Below, piece after piece: positions 11,001 through 23,696 of a stretch of DNA of 64,000 nt. The stretch is from Ciona intestinalis. Its lineage: Eukaryota > Chordata > Ascidiacea > Phlebobranchia > Cionidae. The number at the start of each line of letters is the position of its first letter. Positions within the stretch are counted from its first letter, which is position 1. Under the pieces are notes generated by a model, which saw only the letters and a list, made by a program, of their open reading frames with translations, was not told the DNA's origin and made no database searches. The stretch spans positions 2,535,150 to 2,599,149 of the forward strand of contig NC_020166.2 in the NCBI RefSeq assembly GCF_000224145.3, written 5' to 3'. The translations under genes and the position numbers were made by a program.

Positions 11001-14000
11001 TAAACAAATAATACTTCTACTTAGACCGTTTTGGACAAACAAGACAAAAAAATTAGAGGAGATGTTTTCAATTTACCAAAAACTTTTTTTTATTTGGGGG
11101 TTTGTAAACCCCCAAACCCCCCTGTCTACGCCACTAGTTATTTTTATTCATTTAACTTACTTAAAGTTGTTTCTTTATTCGTAGCAACCATATATGCTCT
11201 TGGCCACAAAGCCATGAATAAGTAAAGCACAAGAAACCAGAACGAACACATGGGAACAAAGTAATAGAACTGGTACGAGCGATCCATGGTAAGACACAAC
11301 ATTACAGTGAGGAAATTTAAACGAAACATCACCTGCGAAAATATATGTAAAATATATATATATATTTGGGAATATATTAATATATAAATATGTATAGTGG
11401 GGTGGGGGAATATGGGACACCTTTAGCACATAATATCCAAATATCCTGATCCCGTTTTAAACAATTAACAACAGTCTATGGGAGTCGTGAGGATATAGTT
11501 TCATAAATCTTTGAATATTCTTTGTTTACTACCAGGTAGGACGAAAAAATAGATTGAAAAGGTGTCCTATCTTCCCCCACCCCTATATGTATATATTGCC
11601 TGTTTTAATCAGTAAACATTGGCACCATATATATATATATATATATATATAGACGCCAAACCTGGGGTGGCAGGGTAGGCAGGCCAAACCTGAAATTGTC
11701 TGCACTAGATTAATCAGTAAACAATAGGAATTAAAATACTAGATATATAGCACAGTATAGTAGACTGCTATAATGTGTCTAATTATTTGTGCCTCTTTTT
11801 GAAACCTAAATTTGTTTTATTTGATTTATATAATAAAACTGTTGTATTAAAAAGCATCTTACCCCAAAAACTCGATGTACCCCAAAGTCACCCTTGTTCC
11901 AGAAGTAGGAAAAGTGTCCGTACCCGGTCATGAAGAGATACATGGCTACCAGCAAGCGAACGTGCATATATATTGGTACGTTCTGTTAATTTGTTCAAAA
12001 ATTTATTAAAATGAAATTTACTAATTTAAAATAACATATTAAATTTACTAATTTAAACTAACATGAAATTTATTAATGTAAGTATTTTTTTATTAATTTA
12101 AAATACCATAAAATTTATTAACTTAAAATACCATGAAATTTATTAATTCAAATTAACATGAAATTTACTAATGTAAATAATTTTTTTATTAACTTCCAAT
12201 AGCATGAAATTTATTAATGTAAATATTTTTTTTATTAACTTCCAATAGCATGAAATTTATTAATGTAAATAATTTTTTATTAACTTAAAATAACATGAAA
12301 TTTATTAATTTGAATATTTTTTTATTAATTTAAAATAACATGAAATTTTATTAAACACCAGCCTTACCACAGAAGCCCCTGTAACGTGGTAAATAAGAAT
12401 AACGAGCTGCATCCACCCTTTCCATTCGTCTGTTTGGTCCCGATTCAAAAACACTGGTTGTTTTGTTGAATCAATTCCAAATATACCAAGGAAAACAATA
12501 TATAGAAGGGGTAAGAAGAAGCGTGTGTTCGTGTAATGCTTGTTGGACTTCATGAAAACATCAGTCCTGTGATGTCATAATTAGGATTGTTATTTAACAT
12601 GTTAGTAACACTGAATGGGAATTTAGTTGAAAGTCATTTTTTAAAGCGAATTTTTTTTTAAATAAAATAAGCAATATATATATATATATATATGTGTGTA
12701 TTGTATACACACTTATTTTCGATTGATTTTATTTGTACTTTAAATGTCATTTCTAAAACTAAAAGAAAGAATGTTTAATAAAATGAACAATATATATATA
12801 TATGTGTTGAATAGCCTGTACACTTAATTTTTGTATTTTAAACTAATTGTATCTGTACTTTCTAAAGAAAATATATACTTTTTTGCAATAAAATTTTTTA
12901 AGAAACGCCACCGTTTTTTAAGAAAACAAATTTATAACTAAAAAATTGCGCTACCCATTTCAATATACCTGTCGCATATGTAGAAGTAAAATAATATGAG
13001 TGACATCTTAGCAGCAGCATACGTAAGCTCTGCTATGATATTATGGATGCTGTCTTTGTTTTTGGCTACCTCATCTTCATTGGTTGGGGTGGGTTTACCA
13101 ATGCGCTGGATTCGAATTCCAACAGCCAGGAGAATGCTGTTAGGGAGTAAAGCGAGTTAAATGTAAGAGCGTATATTGCGTGACATAGTGAACAATTTTT
13201 GGCTGTTTTAAGAATTAAATTTGGTTTAAAATAAAGTTTGGATTCGAATTCCAACAGCTAAGAGAATGCTGTTGGGAGTAAAGCAAGTTAAATGTAAGAG
13301 CGTTCACTTGTATAAAATGCATGCCATAGTAAAAATACTCCCATAGAGCATTCCATAGTAAAAATACACCCCCGTTGGTAATTGTTTAAAACGCGATCAG
13401 GATATTTGGGTATTTGGTGCTAAAGGTGTCCTATTTTCCCCAGCCTAATATACCGTCAGGTACTATGTGATTATCCCATACTATATCCCATATTTCCCAA
13501 ATGTGTTTTAAACAATTAACAGCGCCTTTTTAAAGTCATTAGGCTACAATTATATAGTTCTACAAATAAAAAAAATGTCCCATCTTACCCCAACCTATTA
13601 AACGCATAGTTAAAAGTATTTTAAACTAGCATATGTGATACTCACAATATAAATCCCAATACTGCCATAATTATCTGGACAATGGTTAAAGGGTCAGGTT
13701 TTCTACAGCAAGTCCCATCTGTGGCATGCGTCATTTGGTTGCATAGTAAATTTAAAAGGATACTGACGTCCTGAAGAAAAAAAAGGCAATTTATTTCTGT
13801 TGGTAGCAAAATAATGGGTGGGATGATATATAATATTTTTCAACCCTTTGGGGAGGAGATATATTTTAACAAATTTTCCATTTTTGACCGACAGTCACAT
13901 ATTGCTCTCTAGCGACACAGGTGTTTGTGCAGACCAAAAATGATCAATTAGATTTTTGTTCTTGGAAAATTTGCTACAAGATTGTATTTTGATATTTTTG

Positions 14001-17000
14001 ATAATGTCATCTAATTTTGAATGTCGTCATCAGAAATCTTGTATTTATGTGTAACTTGGGTTTTTAGGTAAAAAATACATGCGGAATTTAGTGCAAGTTG
14101 ATTCCTGGTTTGTTGACTGCCTTAAAAAAATATTTTTTTTGCTTTTGACTATGAATACTCACAATATCTGTTATATCTTTTCCCAGGTGTAAACCATCAA
14201 CTGATTTACTAATCTTTGCACCAGCCAGATCAGCCAAGGACCTAATAACTGGTATTTTGCCATTTGCATGGAATACTTCCATAGCCACAGCATTGTATTC
14301 TGATATTAATTCGTTTGTGATGGAACTACGAGCATTTGAGAGTTTGTTTTCATTAACAGGATCTATGGAATAAAGAATCATATTGTTTATAATAAAAAAA
14401 AATTAAAAAAATTTTTAAAACATATTTTTTGTAAAAAAAACAAAAAAAAATCATATTTTTTTAGGACTTTTAATTATGTCAATACTAGCTTTAACATAAA
14501 TGCCTACCAAAACTTAAATGTGTTGCCTAAGGACATATACCCACAATGGTGGCAGCATCAATCCTTGAACCCAGTACTGTATAGTTAACAGGTAAGCACT
14601 CTTAACCAATGTAACAAACAGTACATATATACCCACTTTTGTATAAAGTATATAAGGCTTTTTAAAACTGTTTTCATTTTATCAAGAATGAAATTTGCGC
14701 AAGAAGAAAAACATATATATCTACATATATACAATATAAGCCTTATATTTAAATTATAATTTCTAAAACTCATTAACTTTTTAGTCATATTAAAAAAATA
14801 CAACTGATTTAAACTGCTGTTATGTATAAACTATAGAAATAACACAGTAAAGTACAATTATGCAATAGGTAGTATGATTGGTCAACTTTAAACTGTATAA
14901 AGTACAAAGTACAGAAATCATTAATTTAATATTGTAGCAAAACTAATACCTTTGTCCAGTGTGTTTAACTACAACTTTAAACTATAGCAAATTTTTTTAT
15001 TTTCATGCAACATTTTTCATGATATATTCATTAAAAAGATAACCGTTTTACCAAAAAAACATGGCGTTTTACCTTTTTCCACCTAATTAAAATGATAAAG
15101 CAGAGGACAAATCTACTGATTATAATTTATGTTTTATTTGCACCTCTAAAAACTTCTTGTCCCACAAGTTGTATGTAAATACTAAAAATAACTGCTATAC
15201 AGGAAAAAAGCATATGCAAAATAGTAGGCTGGGGAAAAACGGGACACCTTTTCATACTATTTTCTCGTCCCATTTTTTAGTAAACAACAAACATTTAAAG
15301 AATTATAAAACTGTATTCTCACAACTCCCATAGAACGTTGTTAATTGTTTAAAACAACATCAGGATATTTGGATATAATGTGCTAAAGTGTCCCATCTTT
15401 CCCCACAGAACTATATACCGCCATAGTTATAAAGCAATATCCAACCTTGTAATATCCAATAAACTTTGGTGCCTTTTTGCATAAGGGAGTCCATATTCAA
15501 TTTTAACTTAGTTAGATTGGACTTAAATCCCTCCACTCCTAATGGTGAACCAGACGTACGTTTCATAGTGTGCTGAAATAATAGATTTACGAAATTAAAT
15601 TTTAACAGTGTTTCAAGATGTTTTTTCTTTTTTTAACAGTGTTGCCAGAAGTTTGTTTACTTAAGTGTTTCGAAATGATTTTTTTCTATTTTTATGTTGC
15701 TGTTATGTTGAACTGTTTTAAAAATTTTGCCAGGTGTTTTTAACTTTTTATCGTGCAGTGTTACCAGATTTTTAGTGTCGTCCTATGTTATTCTAATCTT
15801 TTTGTTATTCTATAGTTATCATGCACTATTTGAGGAAATTAAAAATTAAGTATAAAAATTAAATACCTAAGCTTACAGTTAAACTAGCACAAACTAAAAG
15901 CTGTATGACTGTATTATTTAAAGAATATGAGGGTTTAATATTTAGACTAACTCGAAAACCTTGTATGGGTTATGAGACTACACCATTAAACTGGTTTAGT
16001 GACCTAATTGTTTATGTATATTAGTAAAAACATGCATAAGCACAACTTTAAAGTAGTTTTGTGTGTCTATAGGACAGGACAGGTATACATTTACTAAAAA
16101 CACAATGGTTTTGTACAATTTTAATAAGAAGTTAAGAACTTTTTCAAAATAGGTAAATTTCGCTCATATAAAATTGATAAAAATGCTTTAAGTCTATTCC
16201 TACTCTAATTTCATGGGGGATTGGGTTTTAATAGTGCATGAACTGTGTCACCACGTCACATGTTTTAAATTTCTTATAGTCCCCCACTCTACTATATATA
16301 ATATATATAAGTAAATGTAATTGTATTGGCACAAATTTATTGCAGTTTTGTGTCCATTGGTATAATACATTTACTAAAAACACACACTTTTCGCACAATT
16401 TTACTAGTAACCTATTCAAAGTAGGTAAAATTGTAAATTTATCCCTATCTTAATACTGTGTATAATTGATTAATAATACTGGTGCAGGAATCATACTTTG
16501 TGTTTGTGTTATCATACTTACCACTCCAGCAGATTGAAACACCACCATGGGTTTACCTTCTTCCTGTTAAAGAACGAACAATAATCTTAATCGGAACACG
16601 AGCACAATGCATATCAACTATTCTAAGACACAATGGTAAGACACCATAATGCTTCTTGGTAACCAACAAAGTAAATAAACAAACCAGGCACATAAGATAT
16701 AACAGACAAATGATGTGCTTTAATAGTTAATTCCACAAACAGAACACATATTTTGATAGCAGAGTCTAGAAACTTTAACACATGTTATATCTACTGGTAC
16801 TGGTACAGTGTAATGAGCCAACTCTGGCCTAAATTCTAGGTTTTATAAGAACCTTAACCTCAAAGAATAGTATATGCTGTCAATAACAATATAAATTGAA
16901 CAGTATGTATATGTATATATATATTCTTAAATACCACTGTTAAAATATTAAGCAAAACATGCGCAGATAATTTATTTTAAAATTAATGAATACAAATATA

Positions 17001-20000
17001 CAAAGTGCCTTTACTTTTTAAATAGAAAGTTTTCAAAAGAAGATTTTACAAAAAGAAACATTTTATAATAGTCTGTGTCGCATGTACTGCCGACTGCAAA
17101 ATCATAAATAAAACAGTAACCTTTTCAAACCAGACAGTTTAAACTCTAAATTAAACATATTTTGTAGCTTAGGTGTTTGAATGTTTAATGAATGCAAATT
17201 ATCAACCCAAAACAGTGACTTAACTTATTAACAGAATTAACTATATGAGTTTACACCAACCTTTAACCAGTTGTTATAAAGATCAATTGCGGATGCATTA
17301 GGTTCTGGGCGCCACAGGAATTCCTAAAGAAATAACATGACATTGATGTATGAAGTTAAATGAACATAAGGTACATTGTTCTCTGTACAGATATAATGTG
17401 TTTTAACCAGCAAGAAAAAGCATTCATATATATTTAAAAACATACTTTTAAACTGTTATTTATTATTATGTGTGACCATGGGTGCCAAGCCTTTTAGAAT
17501 GCAGGGAAGGCAGAGATGTGCTATCCCGTTTTCCTACACCCTACTATATATATATATATATATATATAATATACAAGGAGAAATATAAGTGGATAAAATT
17601 TTACTTACCACATTCAAATTTCCACTTTTGAATGGGATATCGAAGTGCTGAGATACATAAAAGTATTATGTAAGCAGCAAGCATACATGATTAATATATA
17701 TATTATATATATATATATATATACTGTCATTACATAAATATATATATAATAGATATAAAGCACGGTCTTACTTACACCACATCTGATTAAAAAATATTCG
17801 AAAATTACGAATTACCAGCACAGTTCTTAAACTTAAACGTGGACAAAGTATAAAACACATTAAAAGCCTTATAAAGCAACAACAAAATATTCTATATTAT
17901 ATATAGTTATATACTTATATTATTCTGCATTTTCAATGTGTAGAATAGGGCTAATATCTGTCGAGTCACTCTTTATGCCTACATGCTATATATAGGCCCA
18001 TACTTTTTGTATAGAAGTGTATCACCCATAACGAACCAAACCCTGTTAAAGACCACACCCATACAGAAATAGAACCCACATTATAGGAGTAAGAAAAATA
18101 AGATTAGATTTACCGCTTTTGGAATTTCTTCAAACTTTTCGGAGGAAACAAAATTGACAAATGAGTAAAATAATTCCCTCTGTCGAGAATCCCCAACAAA
18201 AGCTACTTTCCGATTTGCCAAACACTTTTCCGCTTCACTGAACAACAAAAAAAAAGAGTTTAATTTAGGGCATGGGCGTAATGTTACAGGTGCCTAGAAT
18301 GACATTTCTTGTTTTACCACTGAATTTTATATTGTAAAATATATATATTATCCTGGTTCTACATGTCTATACGAAACAAGTCTAATGTATAGGCTACTAT
18401 ATAAGCCATGTTAAACTTAAACAATAATAAATTCCCTATGTTTGAATTATAGCTATGTAACAAAAAATAAAATAATTTTTAAAATGTTACCCACTTCATT
18501 TACATTAATGTTTTAACTACACAATTATAATTGAATAGGTGTGATTGTTAAACTGGGCTGTGCTTTAATTGAGGAATATAATATTTATAAATTAGGAATA
18601 AATGGTTTATAACTTGTTTTTGCAAAGGTGAGGGGTTATTTTTTATACAAATGAATAAATATATATATAAATATTAAAATATATAAGTTATTCGGCAAGT
18701 ATTGTTTCATAATTTCACTCAATTTTTTTTATTTTATGATTTTTTAGTAAAGTAAGTTAGAGGTTTTGTTGGCATTGTCAAGTAGGGCAGACGTGCAACA
18801 TATAAAAGTAAAGAAGCATTGTAATAGGTCAATGCAGGTAAAATACCCACAATATGCAGGTAAAATACCCATTACCCACAATATACAAAATATGGGCTAT
18901 GCAGATAAAATATTTTTTTTTGTCAAAAATCCTAATTGTTTCAACTTTTAACACTAAAAACCACTCGAATTCATTTTAATAAAAGAATAAATTTCACAGT
19001 CAGCTTTATGAATTATTAAATAGACAAGAAATAATTATAGGAGTTACATAATACAGTAGTCTTACAATGCATATATGCATACAAATATCAGATTACTTTT
19101 TTTACTAAGACTAATAAGGAGATAAACAAGTCACATGTTATTACTTACTTTATTAGCTTCAACCCAGTTGTCACTAATGGGTTGTTCAAATTATCAGCAA
19201 TACATAAAAAAATAGAAAAAATCCAAAAAAAATAATCACCCACAAAGTAACATACATGGTAACTCGTAAGCTGGCACGACGAGCTAAACCCATATAATAA
19301 CGACTGACGTTTTCCGGCCACGCGAGGATAAAGTAAATTACATTCATTCATTCATTCATGCAAAGGGGCCTAACGTGGGTATGTATGCATGTCCTACCTA
19401 CACCTAAAACATAACTTTTTAAAACTCAAGAGACCCATAGGTTTTAAAAAATAAAAGGTTATGCTGGCGAAAGCATAAACATTTTTTTCTTGTCACATTA
19501 TTTGCTTTTATTTGTGAAACAGACTAATCATTGCACTATCACCACTATATAGTGGTTATTTTAAGACATGCCTACTCATGTTAGGTGCCTATGCCCAAAA
19601 ACCAACTATAACTATATGCGAATAATTTAGGAAAACTATGTACAGTAACAGCTTAAATGGCAATAACACACCAATTAAAGGTAGTATTTTAAGCATATGG
19701 CTATAGAGCCCTGGTTTTTCAAAGATGTTAGCATTTGCTCTTACTTTTTCTTATACTTGTGCAACATGCATCCCGATGGTTGCCACACACCTTCATCTAG
19801 CCAAGTTCCCCCATCAAGTAATCTTCCACATGTGTCTCCACCTGTGTTAAAATAATAGACAGGTAATCCTATTTCAGTGTACATTTATTAAGACACATCA
19901 ACCAAATAGTGACATACATGGTAACTGGTAAGCTGCCACAAGGTGTATGAACACCGTGTTATAACGAACAAGCAAGGATAAAGTAAGTTATATTCGTTCA

Positions 20001-20802
20001 TTCCTACATTCACCAGCGAATGCTTATACAGCATGCACAAACATAGGACAATTTAAAATAAACATAAACGAAATGAAGGCCAGGGCAGGCAAGTGGCATA
20101 ACAGTCACTTCGTTCCATAGTTTGCCACACATAGACAGTCACGTAAAAATGAGAGACATAAACATACAATGAAAAGTGACGTAAGTCACCGACTGTAAAC
20201 ACATTATCATTAACATTACTTAAATAATAATATGCAAATTTGCAATATATAAAACAATTACTTAAATAATAATATGTAAATTTGCAATATATAATTGCCA
20301 GTGACTTTTTAATAAAATATTCAGACGCTTTGGTAATTTCGTAGGTTGAGGTAAGATGGTCCATATTTTTATTCTCTTTGAAAAAAGTTTGTTTTTTTTT
20401 AAGACAAAACTTGGTAATCCTTTAGCTGGTGGCCAAAATTCATGACGGCTCGTGTGGAAAATACGGTGACGCAGCACGATTTCGCGCATTTTCCAAGGGA
20501 AAAAAAATTGGACAGGGGGTATCAGTGAGACCTAAGAAACCTTTTGAAACCAAAATTTTAGGTGGCCACCAGCTAAAGGATTACCCAAAACTCTCATATC
20601 ACAAAATTTAATACATTTGCTATATAAAATAAAATTGTTTAGATTAGGCCAGGTGTATACTTAGTACAATACCTGCATCATAAAGTTGCATCAGATGAAC
20701 AATGATCAGAAGTACAACTAACGGAAAAGCAATCTTCTTAAAAGCAGTAATGTTCACATGTTTTGTAACAGAACTAAAAGCCATTTTTATCTTTTCATCC
20801 AT
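8069..20802 (-). CDS. CASD1: Sialate O-acetyltransferase CASD1
   Basis: Golgi membrane enzyme that moves acetyl from acetyl-CoA to CMP-sialic acid. Nineteen exons: 20673-20802, 19745-19841, 18114-18237, 17609-17647, 17261-17323, 16522-16563, 15446-15572, 14163-14362, 13646-13770, 12969-13136, 12368-12566, 11863-11982, 11161-11332, 10615-10718, 9794-9948, 9441-9531, 9056-9133, 8782-8874, 8069-8353. All phases agree and give 803 aa (human about 797). A single N-terminal membrane anchor is followed by a luminal SGNH-type domain with [13 protein letters not shown], the nucleophile in [13 protein letters not shown] (exon 3) and the catalytic Asp/His in SVDGLHLGK (exon 8). A many-span acyltransferase-3-like membrane domain follows with [24 protein letters not shown] and [12 protein letters not shown]. 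Both active-site blocks are intact, so the enzyme should work. Start chosen at the first ATG in frame; a second Met lies six codons on. Confidence 0.97.
8391..8608. mobile_element. MITE, family B, near intact
   Basis: Left end TAGTACTGTGGGGTAATACG; right end CCCGTCTTACCCCACAGTAC. Shares TTTGGTAGTAAACAAAGAAT with family A. Lies in the last CASD1 intron. Confidence 0.8.
9144..9252. mobile_element. MITE family B fragment
   Basis: Right part only; AGAGCGATGTTAATTGT occurs twice in a row before the CTTCCTCCACAGTACTATA end. Confidence 0.55.
10017..10212 (+). mobile_element. MITE, family A, intact
   Basis: GTAGGATGGGGGAAGATGGG at left, inverse ending CCCACCCTACTATA at right, TA flanks; CASD1 intron. 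Confidence 0.9.
10222..10315 (-). mobile_element. Degraded SINE tail fragment
   Basis: TGTAACTTGCTTTATCCT and GTGACGGAAAACGAGTTGTT follow the SINE body; no head. Confidence 0.6.
11395..11586 (-). mobile_element. MITE, family A, intact
   Basis: Left GTGGGGTGGGGGAATATGGG, right CCTATCTTCCCCCACCCCTA; CASD1 intron between exons 12 and 13. Confidence 0.9.
12003..12352. repeat. AT-rich minisatellite
   Basis: About eight imperfect units of roughly 40-50 bp built on ATGAAATTTATTAATGTAAA and TTTTTTATTAACTT, in the intron before CASD1 exon 12. Unit length is my estimate by eye. Confidence 0.75.
13106..13304. repeat. Duplicated exon-intron boundary of CASD1 exon 10
   Basis: 13106-13172 holds the 5' end of exon 10 with its acceptor and 36 bases of intron. 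13238-13304 is a close copy (GGATTCGAATTCCAACAGC, AGAATGCTGTT, GTTAAATGTAAGAGCGT), 132 bp away inside the preceding intron. Confidence 0.8.
13376..13600. mobile_element. Two MITE fragments
   Basis: 13376-13450 is the right half of family A (AATTGTTTAAAACGCGATCA, CCCCAGCCTA). 13476-13600 is a family B-like remnant ending GTCCCATCTTACCCCAACCT. Confidence 0.6.
14523..14612 (-). mobile_element. SINE head fragment
   Basis: CCTAAGGACATATACCCACA, ATGGTGGCAGCATC, TTGAACCCAGTACT then a decayed tRNA-like end; complement of a SINE head. CASD1 intron. Confidence 0.55.
15222..15414 (+). mobile_element. MITE, family A, intact
   Basis: GTAGGCTGGGGAAAAACGGG at left and CCCATCTTTCCCCACAGAAC at right, TA flanks; CASD1 intron. 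Confidence 0.88.
19146..19366 (+). mobile_element. SINE, 5' truncated, with CATT tail
   Basis: Reads from the core (CAACCCAGTTGTCACTAATG) through AACATACATGGTAACTCGTA and GACTGACGTTTTCCGGCCAC to a (CATT)n tail at about 19342-19357. The tRNA head is missing. It sits in CASD1 intron 2. Confidence 0.85.
19895..20010 (+). mobile_element. SINE tail fragment
   Basis: GACATACATGGTAACTGGTA through AAGCAAGGATAAAGTAAGTT to a decayed CATT-like tail; CASD1 intron 1. Confidence 0.7.
20413..20585. mobile_element. 173 bp MITE with perfect 22 bp inverted ends
   Basis: Left end GGTAATCCTTTAGCTGGTGG plus CC is repeated exactly in inverse at 20564-20585. Flanks CAAAACTT (20405-20412) and CAAAACTC (20586-20593) match at 7 of 8 bases, so an 8 bp target duplication is likely. 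The inside is GC-richer than the surrounding intron. It lies in CASD1 intron 1 and has no resemblance to families A or B. Confidence 0.85.
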
Positions 20803-23006
20803 AGAGAATAATAATTCACATTTCTTGGAAAAACAGCCAGGAAAATATGTAATGTATTAAACACCTAAAATTCATAAAACAGACGTTAAATTTAATGTAG
20901 TATGTCAACGGGTAATAATTAAAGAAAATTCACGTGTTATTAACAGCGTAAGTCTCACATGTAACTATAATGTCACGTGCAGCCAAGCCTTGCCAAGCCT
21001 ACTCAATTGAATTAGACGCCGTTACTTAATCATCAACCCGTATAGGCATCTGCAAACAAACCAGTTAATTCAAAATTTCCTTTGCGCCACCAAGGTATAT
21101 TTAAATCACAGTTTTATGCGGCTCTATTGGGGACAAATCACAGACTTGTTTATGATTTGTCCGTAGGTTGCTTCGTTGGTTTTTGGTTTTTCTTCGGTTT
21201 TCTTCGGCCGCCTTCTGCCTCGACGCAAGAAAAACTATACCATAAGGTTTTATTATGCTAATCTACGTGATGATATAATTTGGTAGCAAATCAGATTTTT
21301 AAAAAAATCTGTGTTCCATTTTAAGGTTTAAATTAAGATTTGATATACATATATTATTGCCATGCAATCTAGTAGCAGACAAATGTGCAAGAGTTTTTAC
21401 AAGTGTGAAAATCTCATTTACAGCAGAATATAATACGGCGCCTGAAAAGCGTTTCATTGTATAATACAGGTAGCCTGTGATCGCTTTCGGTTCGTTGTCT
21501 GGTTTTCGAAGAATTTATTGGCGAAAGAAAAAACAGTGACCGTTCAAAATTCTAATACAAATATTGAATTTACGAGCTGGCTGACTGAAATGAAATTAAA
21601 TCAAACACATTGTTACGATCGCGTGTTGGTACCGTGGACTTATTTTTATGGGATATTGTTTTAATGTTTTGGTGTATATAATTACATACAAGAGCTTATA
21701 AAAGTGTACACAAAAAAACGGAAAGCAAAAGTTAATTAGTTGGAAATATTATTATGTTTATAGCGATTCGGATATATGACATATGGTAAAAGCAAAAAGG
21801 GTTATCTATAAATCTAATCGTAAGCCTGGATACTTATGTATTGGAAACAAAGGAGCGCGTAGGAATGAGATTTGGAGTATTGTTGTTACATAGCGTCATC
21901 TCTATTGTAAAGCGCTATACGCGTCTCTCTCTGACATAGGGGTCAAAGTTTTGTTGTTTTAAATTCAGGAGCTCGATATGATTTGGTATTGTTGGCCCGG
22001 TTTATAATGGAAACCGAATCGGGTTATGATATTGGGCGAAAGTAGCGAGTACCGCAGCGCATTATTAGCTCACTTAGTCTGCACTCAAGCACACTTCATA
22101 AGAACTTAAATAGGCCCAGTACCACATAGTAAATGTCGTCAATTTACGGCAGATCACCAGAACAGGTCATACCTAAACCGCTGTATTAGTTCGAGCAGAA
22201 AAAGTTTAGAATTGAGAAATGTAAAATGATATACAGACAGGTCAATAGGACAAATATACTCACCCAAATTGTAAAGCTGAATTGGCCTGGCGGCGGGGCA
22301 AGACATAAGATGCATGTATCTATATATTTAAATTCTGATGTATTTTGCTTTGGTATCTGTCTGGTACTGTCATTTTCAGTGACGGGCAGATATTTAGATG
22401 ATATTTAAATCGACACCAAAGTACTAGTAAGAGCACTTTCAGACACTTTAGACATGACGACGTTCAAGCTATATTTTTTGGTATTCGTTGCTTAGCAATT
22501 GTTGTTAACTTGAACTCAAAAATGAACGAAAACAATCCAACGATTTAAATACGTATATGTAAACGTGATTCGAAACAGAAAAATGTCAATTCTAATATAA
22601 AAAAAAGGGCACTTTAAATTTTGCTGTACATCAGTACAGAATATTGGCAATGTATCCTAAATTCACATGTATAGTCCAAAATAGCTTACACTTGTAAGTT
22701 TCAAGTAGTTTAAATCATTGCGCTATAGCTTTTAGTCAGAGATGAATCATTAACGTTGTAGTTCAATTACCAAGCTAACATTTGCAGTTCAAATTATATA
22801 CGCGTTACAATACGCCGTCATACAGACAAAGCGCAGATCGTTAGGGCAGCCGACAAAGTAAACAAAGTTATAAGGTGCATAGTTACAAAAGCGAAATTGT
22901 CGACAATATAGGTGCTCAGTCGAGTTGCGTAAGGTTAGTTTTGAATTGTTTTTTAAATAAATGAATGATTTGCAAAGTGTCTAAAAATATATATGTTTAA
23001 AATTAT

Positions 23007-23206
23007 TAGTTCTGTGGGGTAAGATGAGACACCTTTATCGCATATAATATCCAAATATTGTGATGGTGCTTTAAACAATTAACACAAACAGTCTATGGCA
23101 ATCGTGAGGACGCAGTTTTATAAATCTTTGAATGTTCTTTGTTTACTACCAAACAGGATGAAGAAATGGTATGAAACGGTGTCCCATCTTCCGCTACCCT
23201 ACCATA
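23007..23206 (-). mobile_element. MITE, family A/B hybrid
   Basis: Left end TCTGTGGGGTAAGATGAGAC is B-like, right end CCCATCTTCCGCTACCCTAC is A-like; internal order is family A in minus orientation. 490 bp upstream of the unnamed gene. Confidence 0.8.
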
Positions 23207-23440
23207 AATAAAAATAATGAACGCAGTTATGCATTTGTTCACGTGTTATGAGTATATTATGTTCGGGTAAAGTCTGAGTGCTCGATGAATAAGTTTAAGA
23301 TTACTTTAATTTTAGCACAAATCGGTTTAGACTCTTTATTAATACATTATAATAGACATGTATAGAGCAAAATAATTGTTAAATTCTGGGTATCTAATTT
23401 TCAGTTTTGTATCCAAGCAACCTCTTTGTGCATTTTATTT

Positions 23441-23632
23441 ATAGTAGGTTTAAGGTAAGATGGGACATGCTTTCATTCTCTTTATTTGACTCATTTGGTA
23501 GTAAACAAAGATAATTAATAAATTAAATATACCCTTAGAACTATAAAATAAACATTGTTAATTGTTTAAAACACGATCAGAAAATACGGGATTTGGGTGA
23601 TAACGAACACCCATCTTACTATACAGTACTAT
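23441..23632 (+). mobile_element. MITE, family A/B hybrid
   Basis: Left TAGTAGGTTTAAGGTAAGAT, right CATCTTACTATACAGTACTA. It ends about 65 bp before the start codon of the unnamed gene, so it is part of its promoter or 5' UTR region. Confidence 0.8.
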
Positions 23633-23696
23633 ATTGCAGTTACGTCGCATGATAAAGCCCGGTTAAGTTGGACTCTACTGTTTAAGTTAATAGGGA

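Larger units (their letters stand above)
20803..23696. other. Head-to-head spacer, CASD1 and the unnamed gene
   Basis: 2.9 kb without a supported exon. It must hold both promoters. The stretch 21100-22100 is locally richer in CG than its surroundings and could be regulatory, but I see no specific motif. MITEs lie at the right end. Confidence 0.5.
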
